64,000 nucleotides of DNA from Methylobacterium sp. Leaf104 (GCF_001422885.1 NZ_LMMZ01000023.1:187138-251137); one strand, 5' to 3'. Shown: positions 1 through 9,322, numbered from the stretch's first letter. The notes: generated by a model from the sequence alone, not told the origin. Numbers and translations: made by a program.

Positions 1-263
1 CGGTTCAGGTTGAACTGCTCCACCACCCGTTTCATGTAGGCCTTCGGCGCGACCCGCAGGGTCGCCTTGGAGCTCATGCGCTCGCGCTCGCGGCGCCGGA
101 TCTCCTCGCGCTCCTCTCCCAGCAGCTTCATGCGCTTGCCGAGACGGTCCGGCTCCAGGATCGGCTGGAGCAGCGCGAACGCCGTGGCAGCCGCGGCGAC
201 CGCCGCCAGGGCGGTGCCGAGAAATCGCGGGTCGGTGACCTTCGCGGCGATGAGATCCAGCAT
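1..263 (-). CDS. tadC: Tad pilus inner-membrane platform protein TadC (3' part outside window)
   Basis: Only the first 87 codons are present; the gene runs off the left edge. The visible protein starts MLDLIAAKVTDPRFLG, has one hydrophobic stretch (about residues 14-34) and then a long charged helix rich in Arg and Glu. This is how TadC-type GspF-domain proteins begin. TadB and TadC together form the inner-membrane platform on which the CpaF ATPase acts. It follows tadB on the same strand with an 82-base gap and is the last visible gene of the operon. The assignment rests mostly on context, because the GspF domain itself lies outside the window. Confidence 0.8.
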   Translation of the reverse strand, partial: MLDLIAAKVTDPRFLGTALAAVAAAATAFALLQPILEPDRLGKRMKLLGEEREEIRRRERERMSSKATLRVAPKAYMKRVVEQFNLN

Positions 264-345
264 GCGGTGTCTCCGTACGATCCGACCGGACGAGGATTCT
301 GGGTGACGGGGTGTCTTGCGGCGGGGCGTCTTGCGGCGGGGCGGT

Positions 346-1314
346 TCAGACGTCGAAGTTGATCATCTTCTTCATCGTGAAGACGCCGAACGACATCCAG
401 ATCGCGGAGGCCACCAGGGCGAGCTTGCCGATATCGGTGCGCCAGAGGAGCGAGATGTAATCCGGGCTCGACAGGTAGGTCAGGGTCGCGACGATGAAGG
501 GCAGCGCCGCGATGATGCCGCCGGACGCCTTCGCCTCCATGCTCATCGCCTGGATCTTCCCGGCCATCTTCTTGCGCTCGCGCAGCACCCGCGAGAGGTT
601 GGCCAATGCTTCGGAGAGATTGCCGCCGGACTTCGCCTGGATGCTGATCACGATGGCGAAGAAGTTCACGTCGGAGACCGGCACCCGCTCGTGCATCTTC
701 AAAAGGGCCTCACCGAGGGAGAGACCGAGGGTCTGGGCCTCCACGACCTGCCGGAACTCGCTGCGGATCGGCTCCTCGGCCTCCCGCGAGATGATCCGGA
801 AGCAGTCGCCGACCGGGATACCGGCGCGCACGCCACGGGTGATGATATCGATGGCGGTCGGCAACTCGTTGATGAACGCTTTGATCCGGCGCTTGCGCAG
901 ATAGGCGACCAGCCAGAGCGGCAGGCCGAAGCCGCCGGCGAACACCGCGCCGAGACCCGCCAGCGGATTGCCGGTCGTGACCAGGATCGCGAAGCCGAAC
1001 ACGATCGCCATCACCACCGAGATGACGAAGAACTGATTCCGGGACCAGGACAGACCGGCCCGGGCGAGCTTCAGTTCGAGCGTGACCTTGGTGCCTTCGC
1101 GCTTGGCCTCGACTTCCTTGAGGCTCTTGGCGACCTGCTCGCGGCGGCTGACGGTCGCGGTCCGGCTCCCCGGCGCGGCGACGACGCTGACGGTCCGGCG
1201 GCGTTCGGCGGACCGCTTCTCGCCGGAGAGGTAGGGGAACACGAAGACGTAGGCGAGCCCGCCGGCCGTGAGCGCGAGGAGGCCGGACGCGAGGGCGAGG
1301 CCGCTGGCGTTCAC
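346..1314 (-). CDS. tadB: Tad pilus inner-membrane platform protein TadB
   Basis: A 322-residue protein of the T2SS GspF family. It has an N-terminal membrane segment (about residues 5-25), a charged linker, a membrane pair near 105-150, the GspF helical domain (about 165-290, including RGVRAGIPVGDCFRII and LSEALANLSRVLRERKKM) and a C-terminal membrane segment. With TadC it forms the platform linking the cytoplasmic ATPase to the growing Flp pilus. Its ATG overlaps the TGA of cpaF by four bases, so the two are translationally coupled. Length is normal for TadB. Confidence 0.93.
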   Translation of the reverse strand: MNASGLALASGLLALTAGGLAYVFVFPYLSGEKRSAERRRTVSVVAAPGSRTATVSRREQVAKSLKEVEAKREGTKVTLELKLARAGLSWSRNQFFVISVVMAIVFGFAILVTTGNPLAGLGAVFAGGFGLPLWLVAYLRKRRIKAFINELPTAIDIITRGVRAGIPVGDCFRIISREAEEPIRSEFRQVVEAQTLGLSLGEALLKMHERVPVSDVNFFAIVISIQAKSGGNLSEALANLSRVLRERKKMAGKIQAMSMEAKASGGIIAALPFIVATLTYLSSPDYISLLWRTDIGKLALVASAIWMSFGVFTMKKMINFDV

Positions 1315-2768
1315 AGGGCGCTCCCACCGGCGCTCGCGGCATCGAGGGCGGCCGCGAGGGCCTCGTCCTCGCCGTAGTAGCGCGCGCGCTCCCAGAAGCG
1401 CGGCCGGCCGATGCCCGTGGAGCGGTGGCGCCCGATGAGCTTGCCGTTCGCATCCTCGCCGAGCACGTCGTACAGGAACAGGTCCTGCGTGATGATGACG
1501 TCGCCTTCGAGCCCCATCACCTCGGTGATGTGGGTGATCCGGCGCGAGCCGTCACGCAGGCGGGTGGCCTGCACGATGACGTCGATGGAGCCGCAGATCA
1601 TCTCGCGCAGCGTGCGCGAGGGCAGGCTGAAGCCGCCCATGGTGATCATCGACTCGATACGCGCCAGGGCCTCGCGCGGCGAGTTGGCGTGCAGCGTTCC
1701 CATGGAGCCGTCGTGGCCCGTATTCATCGCCTGCAGGAGGTCGAAGGCCTCCGGGCCGCGGACCTCGCCGACGATGATGCGCTCGGGCCGCATGCGCAGG
1801 CAGTTCTTGACGAGGTCGCGCATGGTGACCTGTCCGGACCCCTCCATGTTGGGCGGCCGGGTTTCGAGGCGGACCACGTGCGCCTGCTGGAGTTGCAGCT
1901 CGGCCGCGTCCTCGCAGGTGATGATGCGCTCGTCCTCGTCGATGTAGCGGGTCAGGCAGTTCAGCAGCGTGGTCTTGCCCGAGCCGGTACCGCCCGAGAT
2001 CACGACGTTGCAGCGGACGCGGCCGATGATCTGCAGGATGCGGGCGCCTTCCGGCGAGATCGCCCCGAAGGTGACGAGCTGGTCGAGGGTGAGCTTGTCC
2101 TTCTTGAACTTACGGATGGTGAGCACCGGCCCGTCGATCGCCAGCGGCGGGGCGATGATGTTGACGCGGGAGCCATCGGGGAGACGCGCGTCGCAGATCG
2201 GCGAGGCCTCGTCGACGCGCCGGCCGACCTGGCTCACGATCCGCTGACAGATGTTCATCAGCTGCTGGTTGTCGCGGAAGCGCACATTGGTGAGCTGGAT
2301 CTTGCCGCCCACCTCGATGAAGGCCCGGCTGGCACCGTTGACCATGATGTCGGCGATGTCGTCGCGGGCGAGCAGCGGCTCGAGGGGGCCGTAGCCGAGC
2401 ACGTCGTTGCAGATGTCGTCGAGCAGTTCCTCCTGCTCGGCGATCGACAGGACGATGTTCTTGAGCCCGATGATCTCCGAGACGATGTCGCGGATTTCCT
2501 CGCGCGCGGACTCGGCATCGAGGCGCGAGAGCTGCGACAGGTCGATCGCCTCGATCAGCGCACCGAAGATCATGCTCTTGGTGCGGAAGTAGTCCTCCGA
2601 CTTCACCGTCTCCGTGACGGCCACGGGTTCGGGACGACGCGGCGCCTCCACCTTCGGGCGGAGAGCCGAATCGTCGTGGACCGGCAGCGAGACCTGCGGC
2701 GTGGCGATGACGGCTACGGGACGCGGCGCCGCCGCCGCCGCCGCACTGCCGGATCGTCTACCGAACAT
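1311..2768 (-). CDS. cpaF: Tad pilus assembly ATPase CpaF/TadA
   Basis: A 485-residue secretion ATPase that powers pilin polymerisation at the cytoplasmic face. Walker A is GGTGSGKTT at residues 259-267. The Walker B region is IIVGEVRG at 331-338 and the His box GTLHAN is at 357-362. The N-terminal 50 residues are low-complexity and rich in Ala and Pro; the all-alpha N-terminal domain and the core begin near residue 60. It sits between cpaE (45 bases upstream) and tadB (four-base overlap). All catalytic motifs are intact. Confidence 0.96.
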   Translation of the reverse strand: MFGRRSGSAAAAAAPRPVAVIATPQVSLPVHDDSALRPKVEAPRRPEPVAVTETVKSEDYFRTKSMIFGALIEAIDLSQLSRLDAESAREEIRDIVSEIIGLKNIVLSIAEQEELLDDICNDVLGYGPLEPLLARDDIADIMVNGASRAFIEVGGKIQLTNVRFRDNQQLMNICQRIVSQVGRRVDEASPICDARLPDGSRVNIIAPPLAIDGPVLTIRKFKKDKLTLDQLVTFGAISPEGARILQIIGRVRCNVVISGGTGSGKTTLLNCLTRYIDEDERIITCEDAAELQLQQAHVVRLETRPPNMEGSGQVTMRDLVKNCLRMRPERIIVGEVRGPEAFDLLQAMNTGHDGSMGTLHANSPREALARIESMITMGGFSLPSRTLREMICGSIDVIVQATRLRDGSRRITHITEVMGLEGDVIITQDLFLYDVLGEDANGKLIGRHRSTGIGRPRFWERARYYGEDEALAAALDAASAGGSAL

Positions 2769-2813
2769 GGGGCGGCCTCCTGGCGGTCGGGTTGTGCGAA
2801 ACCGGCTGGCGCA

Positions 2814-4058
2814 TCACGAGGCCTTACGCCGCGCGAGCTTGGAGAGCAGGGGCTCGAACAGGTTCGGCCGTGCGCGCCGCAATTCGGCGCGGCCGGTGAT
2901 CGCGGCGGCGAGGGAGGAGAAGATCTCGGCCGCCTTCGCGCCGGACTGCACCTCGCCGATCATCTGTCCGTTATTCGCCGCCGTGCCGAACAGGGCGGCG
3001 TCGAAGGGGATCGCGGCCGTGATCGTCGTATCGAGGGATTTCGCGAATTCGGCCGAGGCGATCTCGGGGCGCTTGGGAACACCGACGCCGTTGAGGATGA
3101 TGCGCGGCTTGCGGTCGTTCGGACGATTCTGCTGCAGCAGGGTCAGGAGGTTCTTCGCGTTGCGCAGAGCGGCGAGCTCGGGGCTCGCCACGATGAGGAT
3201 CTCGTCGGCGCTGATCATCAGCCGGCGCGACCAGGCCGTCCACTGGTGGGGGACGTCGAGCACGACGCAGGGCACGGCGGCCCTCAGCAGATCGAGCAGG
3301 TGATCGAAGGCCGGCTCGGCCAGATCGGTGGTGCGGTCGAGGGTGGCGGGCGCGGCGAGGAGCGAGAGGTTGTCGCTGCACTTCGACAGGAGACGGTCGA
3401 GGAGATTCGAATCGAGCCGGTCCGGCGCGAACACCGCCTCGGCGATGCCCTGCGGCGGGTCCTGGTTGAAGTTCAGGCTGGCCGTTCCGAAGGCGATGTC
3501 GAGGTCGGCGATGACGGTCGCGGTGTCCTGCTCCCGGGCGATCGTCCAGGCCAGGTTGTGGGCGAGTGTGGAGACGCCGACCCCGCCCTTCGCGCCGACG
3601 ACGGCGACGGTCCGACCGACCGGCTTGGCGCCCGGTGCCGTGAACAGGTCCGAGATCGCCTGGATCAGGTCGATCGGGCGCACCGGCGCCATGAGGTATT
3701 CGCTCACGCCGCGCTGGATGAACTGGCGATAGAGCGCCACGTCGTTGACGTGCCCGATGACGACGACCTTCGTCCCCTCGTCACAGACCTCCGCCAGCGA
3801 ATCGAGGCTCTCGAGGGGGCGGGACTTCGTGCCCTGCGTCTCGATGACGATGACGTTCGGCGTCGGCGCGTGCCGGTAGGCCTCCACCGCGGCGGCGCCA
3901 CCGCCCATCTGGACCTTGACGTGCGCCTTCTGCATGCGCCGGTCGGCGCCGACCGACTCGATCAGCGCCGCGCTTTCCTGCGTCTCGCAGAACGCCTGAA
4001 TCGTGATCCGCGGCACGGGAGCGATGATGCGCTCGGACGTCTCGTTCAGATCCGCCAT
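2814..4058 (-). CDS. cpaE: Tad pilus localisation/assembly ATPase-like protein CpaE/TadZ
   Basis: A 414-residue MinD/ParA-like protein with an atypical receiver-like N-terminal half (about residues 15-140) and a P-loop ATPase half. The deviant Walker A reads KGGVGVST at residues 157-164. The first Lys of the ParA motif is kept, but the usual GKT/GKS lysine position is Val; small residues at this position are common in CpaE. CpaE/TadZ proteins place the pilus machine at the cell pole. The gene lies in the cpa operon between cpaD and cpaF. Whether it hydrolyses ATP cannot be told from the sequence. Confidence 0.93.
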   Translation of the reverse strand: MADLNETSERIIAPVPRITIQAFCETQESAALIESVGADRRMQKAHVKVQMGGGAAAVEAYRHAPTPNVIVIETQGTKSRPLESLDSLAEVCDEGTKVVVIGHVNDVALYRQFIQRGVSEYLMAPVRPIDLIQAISDLFTAPGAKPVGRTVAVVGAKGGVGVSTLAHNLAWTIAREQDTATVIADLDIAFGTASLNFNQDPPQGIAEAVFAPDRLDSNLLDRLLSKCSDNLSLLAAPATLDRTTDLAEPAFDHLLDLLRAAVPCVVLDVPHQWTAWSRRLMISADEILIVASPELAALRNAKNLLTLLQQNRPNDRKPRIILNGVGVPKRPEIASAEFAKSLDTTITAAIPFDAALFGTAANNGQMIGEVQSGAKAAEIFSSLAAAITGRAELRRARPNLFEPLLSKLARRKAS

Positions 4059-4144
4059 GAGGAGAATTCCGGTTCCGGTTGCCGCCGATGCGGATGCGAG
4101 GACGGGTCAGGTCGCGGGCGAAGCGGGGCGCCCGCCCAGCGCGC

Positions 4145-4879
4145 TTATTGCGAGACCTGCGCCTTGATCGAGGTCTTCCCATCCTGACGCCATTCGATTG
4201 ACGGATCCTTGCCGTCTCGGATCTTGCCGATGTCGTTGGTGCGCCGGATCGTGTCGATGCGGCCTTCGGGGCGGGCCCGCACGAGATCGACCGGGTCCGC
4301 CACCTGCGCGGCGACGTTCGACTGCGTTGCGCAGCCGAAGTTCCAGTAGATCTCGTTGCGGCCGCTGAACGCCGGATCGCCGACGCCGAGATCCTGAGGC
4401 CAGTTCCCGCACTGGCTGGCGACCTTGGCCTCCATGCGCTGGAAGCTCAGCCGCAGGGGCGCAGCGAGGTTCGGATTGGCCACCACGTAGCGGGAGACCG
4501 CGACCTGACGGCCGGACACGCCGCCCTCGAGGCTCATCCGCTGCAGGGCCGCGGCCGTCCGGTCGACCGCGGCGGCGGTCCCGGGCGTGCCGCCGGCCGG
4601 AACGTCGAGGACGAGCGTGCCGCGCCCGTAGCGCCGGTACTCCAGCAGGAAGGCGTCGACGTCGGCGGCCTGGCGGGGATCGATATGGCCCGTGCCGGTC
4701 ACGAAGACGTCGAGGGTGCGCACGCCCTCGGCGAGGGCGAGGGGATGCCGCGCGCGATAATCGGCCGGGTAGAGCGAGCCGGTGGTCGCGGCTGGATCGG
4801 CGCGGCAGGCCCCGAGCAGGGCGGCGACGCCGGCCAGCGCTGCCAGAGCCAGCGGTGTGCGGAGGGAAGGGAGGGACAT
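4145..4879 (-). CDS. cpaD: Tad pilus outer-membrane lipoprotein CpaD
   Basis: A 244-residue CpaD-family lipoprotein thought to support the CpaC secretin in the outer membrane. The chosen start gives a lipoprotein signal, MSLPSLRTPLALAALAG, ending in the lipobox LLGAC with Cys near residue 26. The frame stays open about 190 bases further upstream, but that extension is Arg/Pro-rich, would bury the signal peptide and overlaps cpaC, so it was rejected. The mature part contains the CpaD features DPVDLVRARPEGRIDTIRR and several Cys residues. It is 61 bases downstream of cpaC. Confidence 0.92.
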   Translation of the reverse strand: MSLPSLRTPLALAALAGVAALLGACRADPAATTGSLYPADYRARHPLALAEGVRTLDVFVTGTGHIDPRQAADVDAFLLEYRRYGRGTLVLDVPAGGTPGTAAAVDRTAAALQRMSLEGGVSGRQVAVSRYVVANPNLAAPLRLSFQRMEAKVASQCGNWPQDLGVGDPAFSGRNEIYWNFGCATQSNVAAQVADPVDLVRARPEGRIDTIRRTNDIGKIRDGKDPSIEWRQDGKTSIKAQVSQ

Positions 4880-4940
4880 CGGGGAAGGGTCCTGCTGGGG
4901 CCGGGGCCGCGGTACCTTGATCGTTCGGGGATGCGCCGGA

Positions 4941-6449
4941 TCAGTCGGTGATGAAGCCGACGCGGCCGCGATAGGCGCTGCCGAGCGGGCTGGCGCCGGC
5001 GACCCCGTAGAGGCGGTTGAAGCGCCCGAGCAGGATGCCCTGCGCATCCTGGGCATCGACGAAGCCGTCATCGGGACGGGCGACCTGGCGCGGCTCCATC
5101 GGCTTCGCGATGTACGGCGTGACCATGATCATCAGCTCCGTCTCCTGGCGCTGGTAGTCGCGGGACCGGAAGAGCGCGCCGATGACGGGCAGGTTGATGA
5201 GGCCCGGCAGCCCGGTGATCGCCGCCTTGTTGCGCTGCTGGATCAGGCCGGCGGTCATCATCGTGGCGCCGGAGGCCAGTTCGATCGTGGTCTCGGACTT
5301 GCGGACGGTGAAGCCCGGCACCGCGGTGGTGGTCCCGGTGAAGTTCAGGTTCAGGGCGTTCTGCTGATCGATCTCGGTGACCTGGGTTCCGACGCGCACC
5401 GAGATCCGGTTCTCCGCCAGGACCACCGGGGTGAAGTTGAGGCTGACGCCGTAATCCTTGTAGCTGACGCTCGGCACGCAGGTCTGGATCGTGCTGGTCC
5501 CGACGGAGGTGCAGCTCAGGTTCGAGGGGACGGGGATCTGGCCGCCGGCCGTAAAGGTCGCGGATTCGCCGGAGATGGCCGTCAGGGTCGGTTCGGCGAG
5601 GACCCGGGAGACGCCGGCCTGCTCGAAGGCCCGAAGGGTGGCCGTGAGGTTCGCGCCGCCCGGGCCGTTGATCGTGCCCGCGAGCAGGTTGCCGGTCGGG
5701 AAGGCGCCGCCGTTGAGCGCGAGCGGCGTGGTGTTGACGAGGTTGAGGCCGGACCAGCCGCCGCTCAGATTGACGCCGAACTGCTTGAGCACCGTGCGCG
5801 AGACCTCGACCACGGTGACGCGCAGCATCACCTGATCCTTGCCGCGGATCGTGAGGTTGTTGATGACGGCGCCCCGCGCGGCCGGACCGACGCCCGAGAC
5901 ACCCACGAAGGCGTTGGCGATGTCGAGGGCCTGGGCGGCCTCGGATGCGGAATTCACCGTCCCGGTCATGACGACCGAATCCCCGGCCGCGCGGACGTCG
6001 AAGCGTCCGCCCGCGATGCTCTGGTTCAGGGTCTGGCGCAGCACGTTGAGGTCGCGCGCCACGGTGACGTCGAGGGCGGTGATCTGCCGGCCCTCGCCAT
6101 CCATGATGAAGATCGAGGTCGCCCCGTTCTCCATGCCGATGACGAACACCTTGCGGGTCGAGCGAACGACCGCATTGGCCACCTTCGGGTTGGCGACGAA
6201 CACCTCCTTGGCGTCGCGCGGCAGGTCGATCACCAGCGAGCGCCCCATGGTGAGGTCGACCCGGCGCGACGTCGCCCCCTCGTTGGCCCCGACGGCCAGC
6301 ACGGGTGCCGCGGTCAGGCCGCCATGGGACTGAGCGGATGCGGGGCTTACGGCCGCGAAGGGCAGGAATCCGGCGAGGAGCCAGGCGAGCGGCGGGGCGC
6401 GCCGCAGGGCCGGCCAGGGGGAGAGGGTCATCGACGCGTCCTCTGTCAT
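4941..6449 (-). CDS. cpaC: Tad pilus outer-membrane secretin CpaC/RcpA
   Basis: A 502-residue type II/III secretin forming the outer-membrane channel for the Flp pilus. It has a Sec signal peptide ending near residue 40 (SPASAQ), the pilus N-terminal domain (about 60-130), a BON domain (about 130-200) and the secretin domain (about 255-460), which carries VPGFTVRKSETTIEL and TGLPGLINLPVIGALFRS. An internal Met at residue 7 is an alternative start. It is 16 bases downstream of cpaB. The N-terminal domain resembles the separate protein encoded at 8735-9244. Confidence 0.96.
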   Translation of the reverse strand: MTEDASMTLSPWPALRRAPPLAWLLAGFLPFAAVSPASAQSHGGLTAAPVLAVGANEGATSRRVDLTMGRSLVIDLPRDAKEVFVANPKVANAVVRSTRKVFVIGMENGATSIFIMDGEGRQITALDVTVARDLNVLRQTLNQSIAGGRFDVRAAGDSVVMTGTVNSASEAAQALDIANAFVGVSGVGPAARGAVINNLTIRGKDQVMLRVTVVEVSRTVLKQFGVNLSGGWSGLNLVNTTPLALNGGAFPTGNLLAGTINGPGGANLTATLRAFEQAGVSRVLAEPTLTAISGESATFTAGGQIPVPSNLSCTSVGTSTIQTCVPSVSYKDYGVSLNFTPVVLAENRISVRVGTQVTEIDQQNALNLNFTGTTTAVPGFTVRKSETTIELASGATMMTAGLIQQRNKAAITGLPGLINLPVIGALFRSRDYQRQETELMIMVTPYIAKPMEPRQVARPDDGFVDAQDAQGILLGRFNRLYGVAGASPLGSAYRGRVGFITD

Positions 6450-6465
6450 CGTGCGGGCGCCGGTC

Positions 6466-7263
6466 TCAGCGTCGCGATTGCTGCTTCGCGACGCCGAACC
6501 GCACCACGGTCAGGGCCGTCTCGGGGCGGCTCTCGAGGCTCGGATCGCTGCTGCGTCCGCTGTCCACCAGGCTGCGCAGCGAGAGCGAGAGTTGCCCGAC
6601 CTTCTGGGCGAGGGTCACGGTCTCGGCCTGGCCCGGCGTCAGCGCCAGGGTGGCCGTCTGTCCGGTGACGACGGTGTTGCCGTTCTTCTCCTGGACGACC
6701 TGTCCGATGGCCAGGACGCGCACGTCCTGGAGCAGGGTTTCGGAGAGCTGGACCTCGGCGGTCCCGCGTGCCGAATCGTCGTCCCGGTAGGTCCGGATCA
6801 CGTCGACGTGGTCGTTGGGCAGGATGAAGCCGCCCGCCGTGCTGCTGCCGACCGCGTCGATGGTGATCGCCACGGCGCGCATGCCCGCGGGCAGAATCGC
6901 CGCCATGAAGCCGCCGTCGGAACGGGCGAGCTTCTGGGGCCGGATCGGCTCGCCGGCGAGGAAGCCGGACCGGGCGATCGAGCCGACGATCTCCTCCATG
7001 CCCTTCGGCGCGTTCGTGCGGGTGATGTAGCCGGTCGTCACGGCATCGTTCGGCCAGGGCTGCCAGCGCAGGTCCGGCGCCTGGATGTTCTGCCCCATCG
7101 GCAGTTCGGCGGCGGCGACGAGGACGTCGGTCATCGGCACGACGGGCGGCGGCACGACGGCCGCCGGCTGCACCACCGGCTTGTCCTCCCCACTGATCAA
7201 CAATGCCGCTCCACCACCTGCCACGAGGGCTATGGCAAGGACGGCCAGTCTGGCTGGTTTCAT
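6466..7263 (-). CDS. cpaB: Tad pilus assembly protein CpaB/RcpC
   Basis: A 265-residue CpaB protein with a single N-terminal membrane or signal segment (MKPARLAVLAIALVAGGGAA), a SAF domain near residues 45-110 and an RcpC-type C-terminal domain. CpaB/RcpC acts in the periplasm together with the CpaC secretin. The start was placed at the Met before the hydrophobic segment; the frame is open 63 bases further up, but that extension would precede the signal anchor. A 123-base gap separates it from cpaA and includes a TTAAC motif that may belong to an internal promoter. Confidence 0.93.
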   Translation of the reverse strand: MKPARLAVLAIALVAGGGAALLISGEDKPVVQPAAVVPPPVVPMTDVLVAAAELPMGQNIQAPDLRWQPWPNDAVTTGYITRTNAPKGMEEIVGSIARSGFLAGEPIRPQKLARSDGGFMAAILPAGMRAVAITIDAVGSSTAGGFILPNDHVDVIRTYRDDDSARGTAEVQLSETLLQDVRVLAIGQVVQEKNGNTVVTGQTATLALTPGQAETVTLAQKVGQLSLSLRSLVDSGRSSDPSLESRPETALTVVRFGVAKQQSRR

Positions 7264-7386
7264 CGCCGAACTCGAACCTGCGCGGCACATCGCCGTGTCG
7301 GTCGAGAATGACGTCGCATTCCTCAAATTACGGTTAACAAGGAGTAATCGATGCGAAGGAATGCCGAAACCGGAGGCAGGGGCAGA

Positions 7387-7893
7387 TCAGACCGTGACAA
7401 GGCGGAGCCAGATGGCCGTATCGGGCATCACCACCAGGGCCGAGAGCGCGAGAGCGATGCCGTAGGGAACGCCGGTCCTGGCGTCGTGCAGGTGCCGGAC
7501 GAAGGGCAGACGCGCGACGGGGGAGGGGAGCGGCTGCAGGCGCAGGGCGAGAAGCGTCAGGGTCAGCGCGCCTCCGGCGAGGGACGCGATGATCAGGTAG
7601 CCGGCCAGCTGGTCGAAGCCGATCCACAGGGCCGTCGCGGCCGCGAGCTTGGCGTCGCCGCCGCCGATGAACCCCAGGGCGAAGAGCGTGAAGGTGACGG
7701 CGAGGGTCGCGGCGCCCGCGCCGAGATGGCCCGCCAGGTCGTCCCAGCCGAGGCCGCCGGCGATGGCGAAGACCACGAAGGCCGCGACCAGGGCGATCGA
7801 CACCGTGTTCGGGATCAGCATCGTCAGGAGGTCCCTGGCGGCGGCATAGGCCATCAGGAAGGGAAACACGACGAGGAGACTGACGCTGGCCAT
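7387..7893 (-). CDS. cpaA: Prepilin peptidase CpaA (type IV leader peptidase family)
   Basis: A 168-residue polytopic membrane aspartic protease that cleaves the leader of Flp pilin. The two catalytic aspartates of the GxGD family are visible: Asp21 in AYAARDLLTMLIPN and Asp80 in GFIGGGDAKL. It is short, as CpaA/TadV peptidases are, and lacks the N-methylation domain of PilD. The start at the ATG before ASVSLLVVF gives a standard first membrane helix; an open extension upstream is soluble and Arg/Pro-rich and was rejected. It lies 257 bases after the pilin gene. Confidence 0.94.
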   Translation of the reverse strand: MASVSLLVVFPFLMAYAAARDLLTMLIPNTVSIALVAAFVVFAIAGGLGWDDLAGHLGAGAATLAVTFTLFALGFIGGGDAKLAAATALWIGFDQLAGYLIIASLAGGALTLTLLALRLQPLPSPVARLPFVRHLHDARTGVPYGIALALSALVVMPDTAIWLRLVTV

Positions 7894-8045
7894 GTCGCTT
7901 TCGGTCCTGCCGCTTGGTGGACGGACGAGGCGGGAGGAGGGCCCGATCGGTCCAGCGATCGAGGCCTCCGGAGATATGCTCGCGCCGGACCCGGCAGGAT
8001 CGGCCGGGCACCGCGGTGTGAAGAAGCGATCACGGCCGAATGGAG

Positions 8046-8079
8046 CGAGGAGCATTGCGGATGACCGCAATACTCCTCG
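8046..8079 (-). other. Stem-loop between flp pilin and cpaA
   Basis: Positions 8046-8060 pair with 8065-8079: seven base pairs, one C/A mismatch, seven more base pairs, and an ATGA loop. It lies 72 bases after the pilin stop and 153 bases before cpaA in the direction of transcription. No T-run follows on the minus strand, so it is not a standard intrinsic terminator. It may protect the pilin mRNA 3' end or partly stop readthrough, which would keep pilin levels above those of the assembly proteins. That role is inferred. Confidence 0.6.
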
Positions 8080-8150
8080 GAACCGATCAGGTCGGGCTAT
8101 CGAAGGCGCTCCGCAGCACCGTAACGACAGGCGCGGTGCGCCGAGCGCGA

Positions 8151-8321
8151 TTACGAGGTCTTGAGGTTGGTCGCCACAGTGGTCAGCGTCGCTTTGAGGT
8201 TGGTGCCGACGGTGGTCAGAACGGCGACGACGGCGACGGCGATCAGCGAGGCGATCAGGCCGTACTCGATGGCGGTGGCGCCGGACTCGTCAGCCACGAA
8301 ACGCTTGAACATGGTGGTCAT
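8151..8321 (-). CDS. flp: Flp family type IVb major pilin
   Basis: A 56-residue Flp pilin precursor. It has a short charged leader (MTTMFKRFVADESG), a predicted CpaA cleavage after Gly14, the conserved Glu at position +5 of the mature form (ATAIEYGLIAS) and a single hydrophobic helix to about residue 37. The C-terminus is a short Thr-rich repeat in which TNLKA and TNLKT recur ten residues apart. A purine-rich stretch (AGGGG) precedes the ATG by about nine bases. A Met at residue 4 is an alternative start. It is the first gene of the Tad operon. Confidence 0.95.
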   Translation of the reverse strand: MTTMFKRFVADESGATAIEYGLIASLIAVAVVAVLTTVGTNLKATLTTVATNLKTS

Positions 8322-8734
8322 GGCAAAATTCCCCTGGGAGTGAATGTGCCGTTCACGCTCTGGGCGTCTCGATCGGCGACGGGTTCATATTGCCGAACGG
8401 CCCTTGCCATTGCGTTAAATCAGTCGCCGAAACGGGGGCAGATCCGCGAGCCTCTCGTTGTAGTGAAGCATTGGTAAAGCCCAAGATTTCGCAGGCGGCC
8501 ATCGCCGCTCCGCAAGGATCGGCGATGGCCGATTGCATCGCGATCTCAGTTCACCTCGGGCGCCGTGCCCGTATCCGTGCCGATGCGTCCGGACCGGTGG
8601 CGAAGACGTCCGGTTATCGGTTCGTTTACCCTGCTCGTGCTTCCTGAGGATCAAGCCTCGGCAGCCGGGCGCGTGCCTCCTCGCCGAGATCGATCACGAT
8701 TTGCGTCGTGCCGTCCGGTCCGAGTGAGCGTCCG
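8322..8734. other. Divergent intergenic region between flp pilin and the secretin-N-domain gene
   Basis: A 413-base stretch with no convincing gene. It must hold the pilin promoter reading left and the promoter of the 8735 gene reading right. The most AT-rich part (about 8380-8420 and 8460-8490) is the likely pilin promoter zone. I found no clear -35/-10 pair, no sigma-54 site with correct GG-N10-GC spacing and no full CtrA box. Confidence 0.5.
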
Positions 8735-9244
8735 ATGCCCCCCCCATCCAACCCATCGCATATTCCGCTCCGGGTCCTGACGGCTCTGATGCTGGGCGGC
8801 TACGCCGTGTTCGGCTGCTCCCATGCGCGCGCCCAGGCGATCGATGCACCGCCCACTACCGTCGCGGTGACGGTCGACAACGCCAAGGTCATGCGCCTGC
8901 CGGAAAAGACCCAGACCGTGATCGTCGGCAATCCGATGATCGCCGACGTGGCCCTGCAGCGGAACGGAATCCTGATCCTGACCGGCAAGAGCTTCGGCAG
9001 CACGAACCTGATCGCCCTCGACGCCACGGGCCAGATGCTGGCGGAGTCCACGATCAGCGTCCAGGCGCCGCAGGCCGCCGTGATCACCGTCCAGCGTGGT
9101 CTGGAGCGGGAATCCTACTCCTGTACGCCGAACTGCCAGCCGTCGATCCAGCTCGGCGACGCGAACAAGTTCTACGGCGAGGTCAGCAGCCAGGCCGAGA
9201 GCCGCCGCAGCATGGCGACGGGCGGCGCCGCCGCGAGCCGCTAG
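8735..9244 (+). CDS. Stand-alone pilus/secretin N-terminal-domain protein
   Basis: A 169-residue exported protein. A signal peptide ends near residue 35 (SHARAQA). Residues about 40-115 match the N-terminal domain of CpaC-type secretins, with LPEKTQTVIVGNPMIADVAL here against LPRDAKEVFVANPKVANAVV in this window's CpaC. The C-terminal part has a Cys pair (CTPNC) and ends without BON or secretin domains. ATG at 8735 was preferred over an in-frame GTG at 8708 because it directly precedes the signal peptide. It is divergent from flp, suggesting an accessory role at the Tad secretin. The exact function is unknown. Confidence 0.85.
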   Translation: MPPPSNPSHIPLRVLTALMLGGYAVFGCSHARAQAIDAPPTTVAVTVDNAKVMRLPEKTQTVIVGNPMIADVALQRNGILILTGKSFGSTNLIALDATGQMLAESTISVQAPQAAVITVQRGLERESYSCTPNCQPSIQLGDANKFYGEVSSQAESRRSMATGGAAASR

Positions 9245-9322
9245 TCCAGGCCCCGGCGAGACGCCATCGGCCCGCCCGCGGCGGATACCGGTCAGACAGA
9301 TCCGCGTCCCTCGCGTCCGGCT

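Noticed and set aside
1425-4187. Open frame of 920 codons on the plus strand across cpaF and cpaE
   Set aside because: It is antisense to two clearly assigned genes, with low-complexity Asp/Arg/Gly composition and no ribosome-binding site.
8360-8420. Sigma-54 promoter upstream of the flp pilin
   Set aside because: A TGGCAAG element is present on the minus strand, but the GC element is not at the required 10-base spacing.
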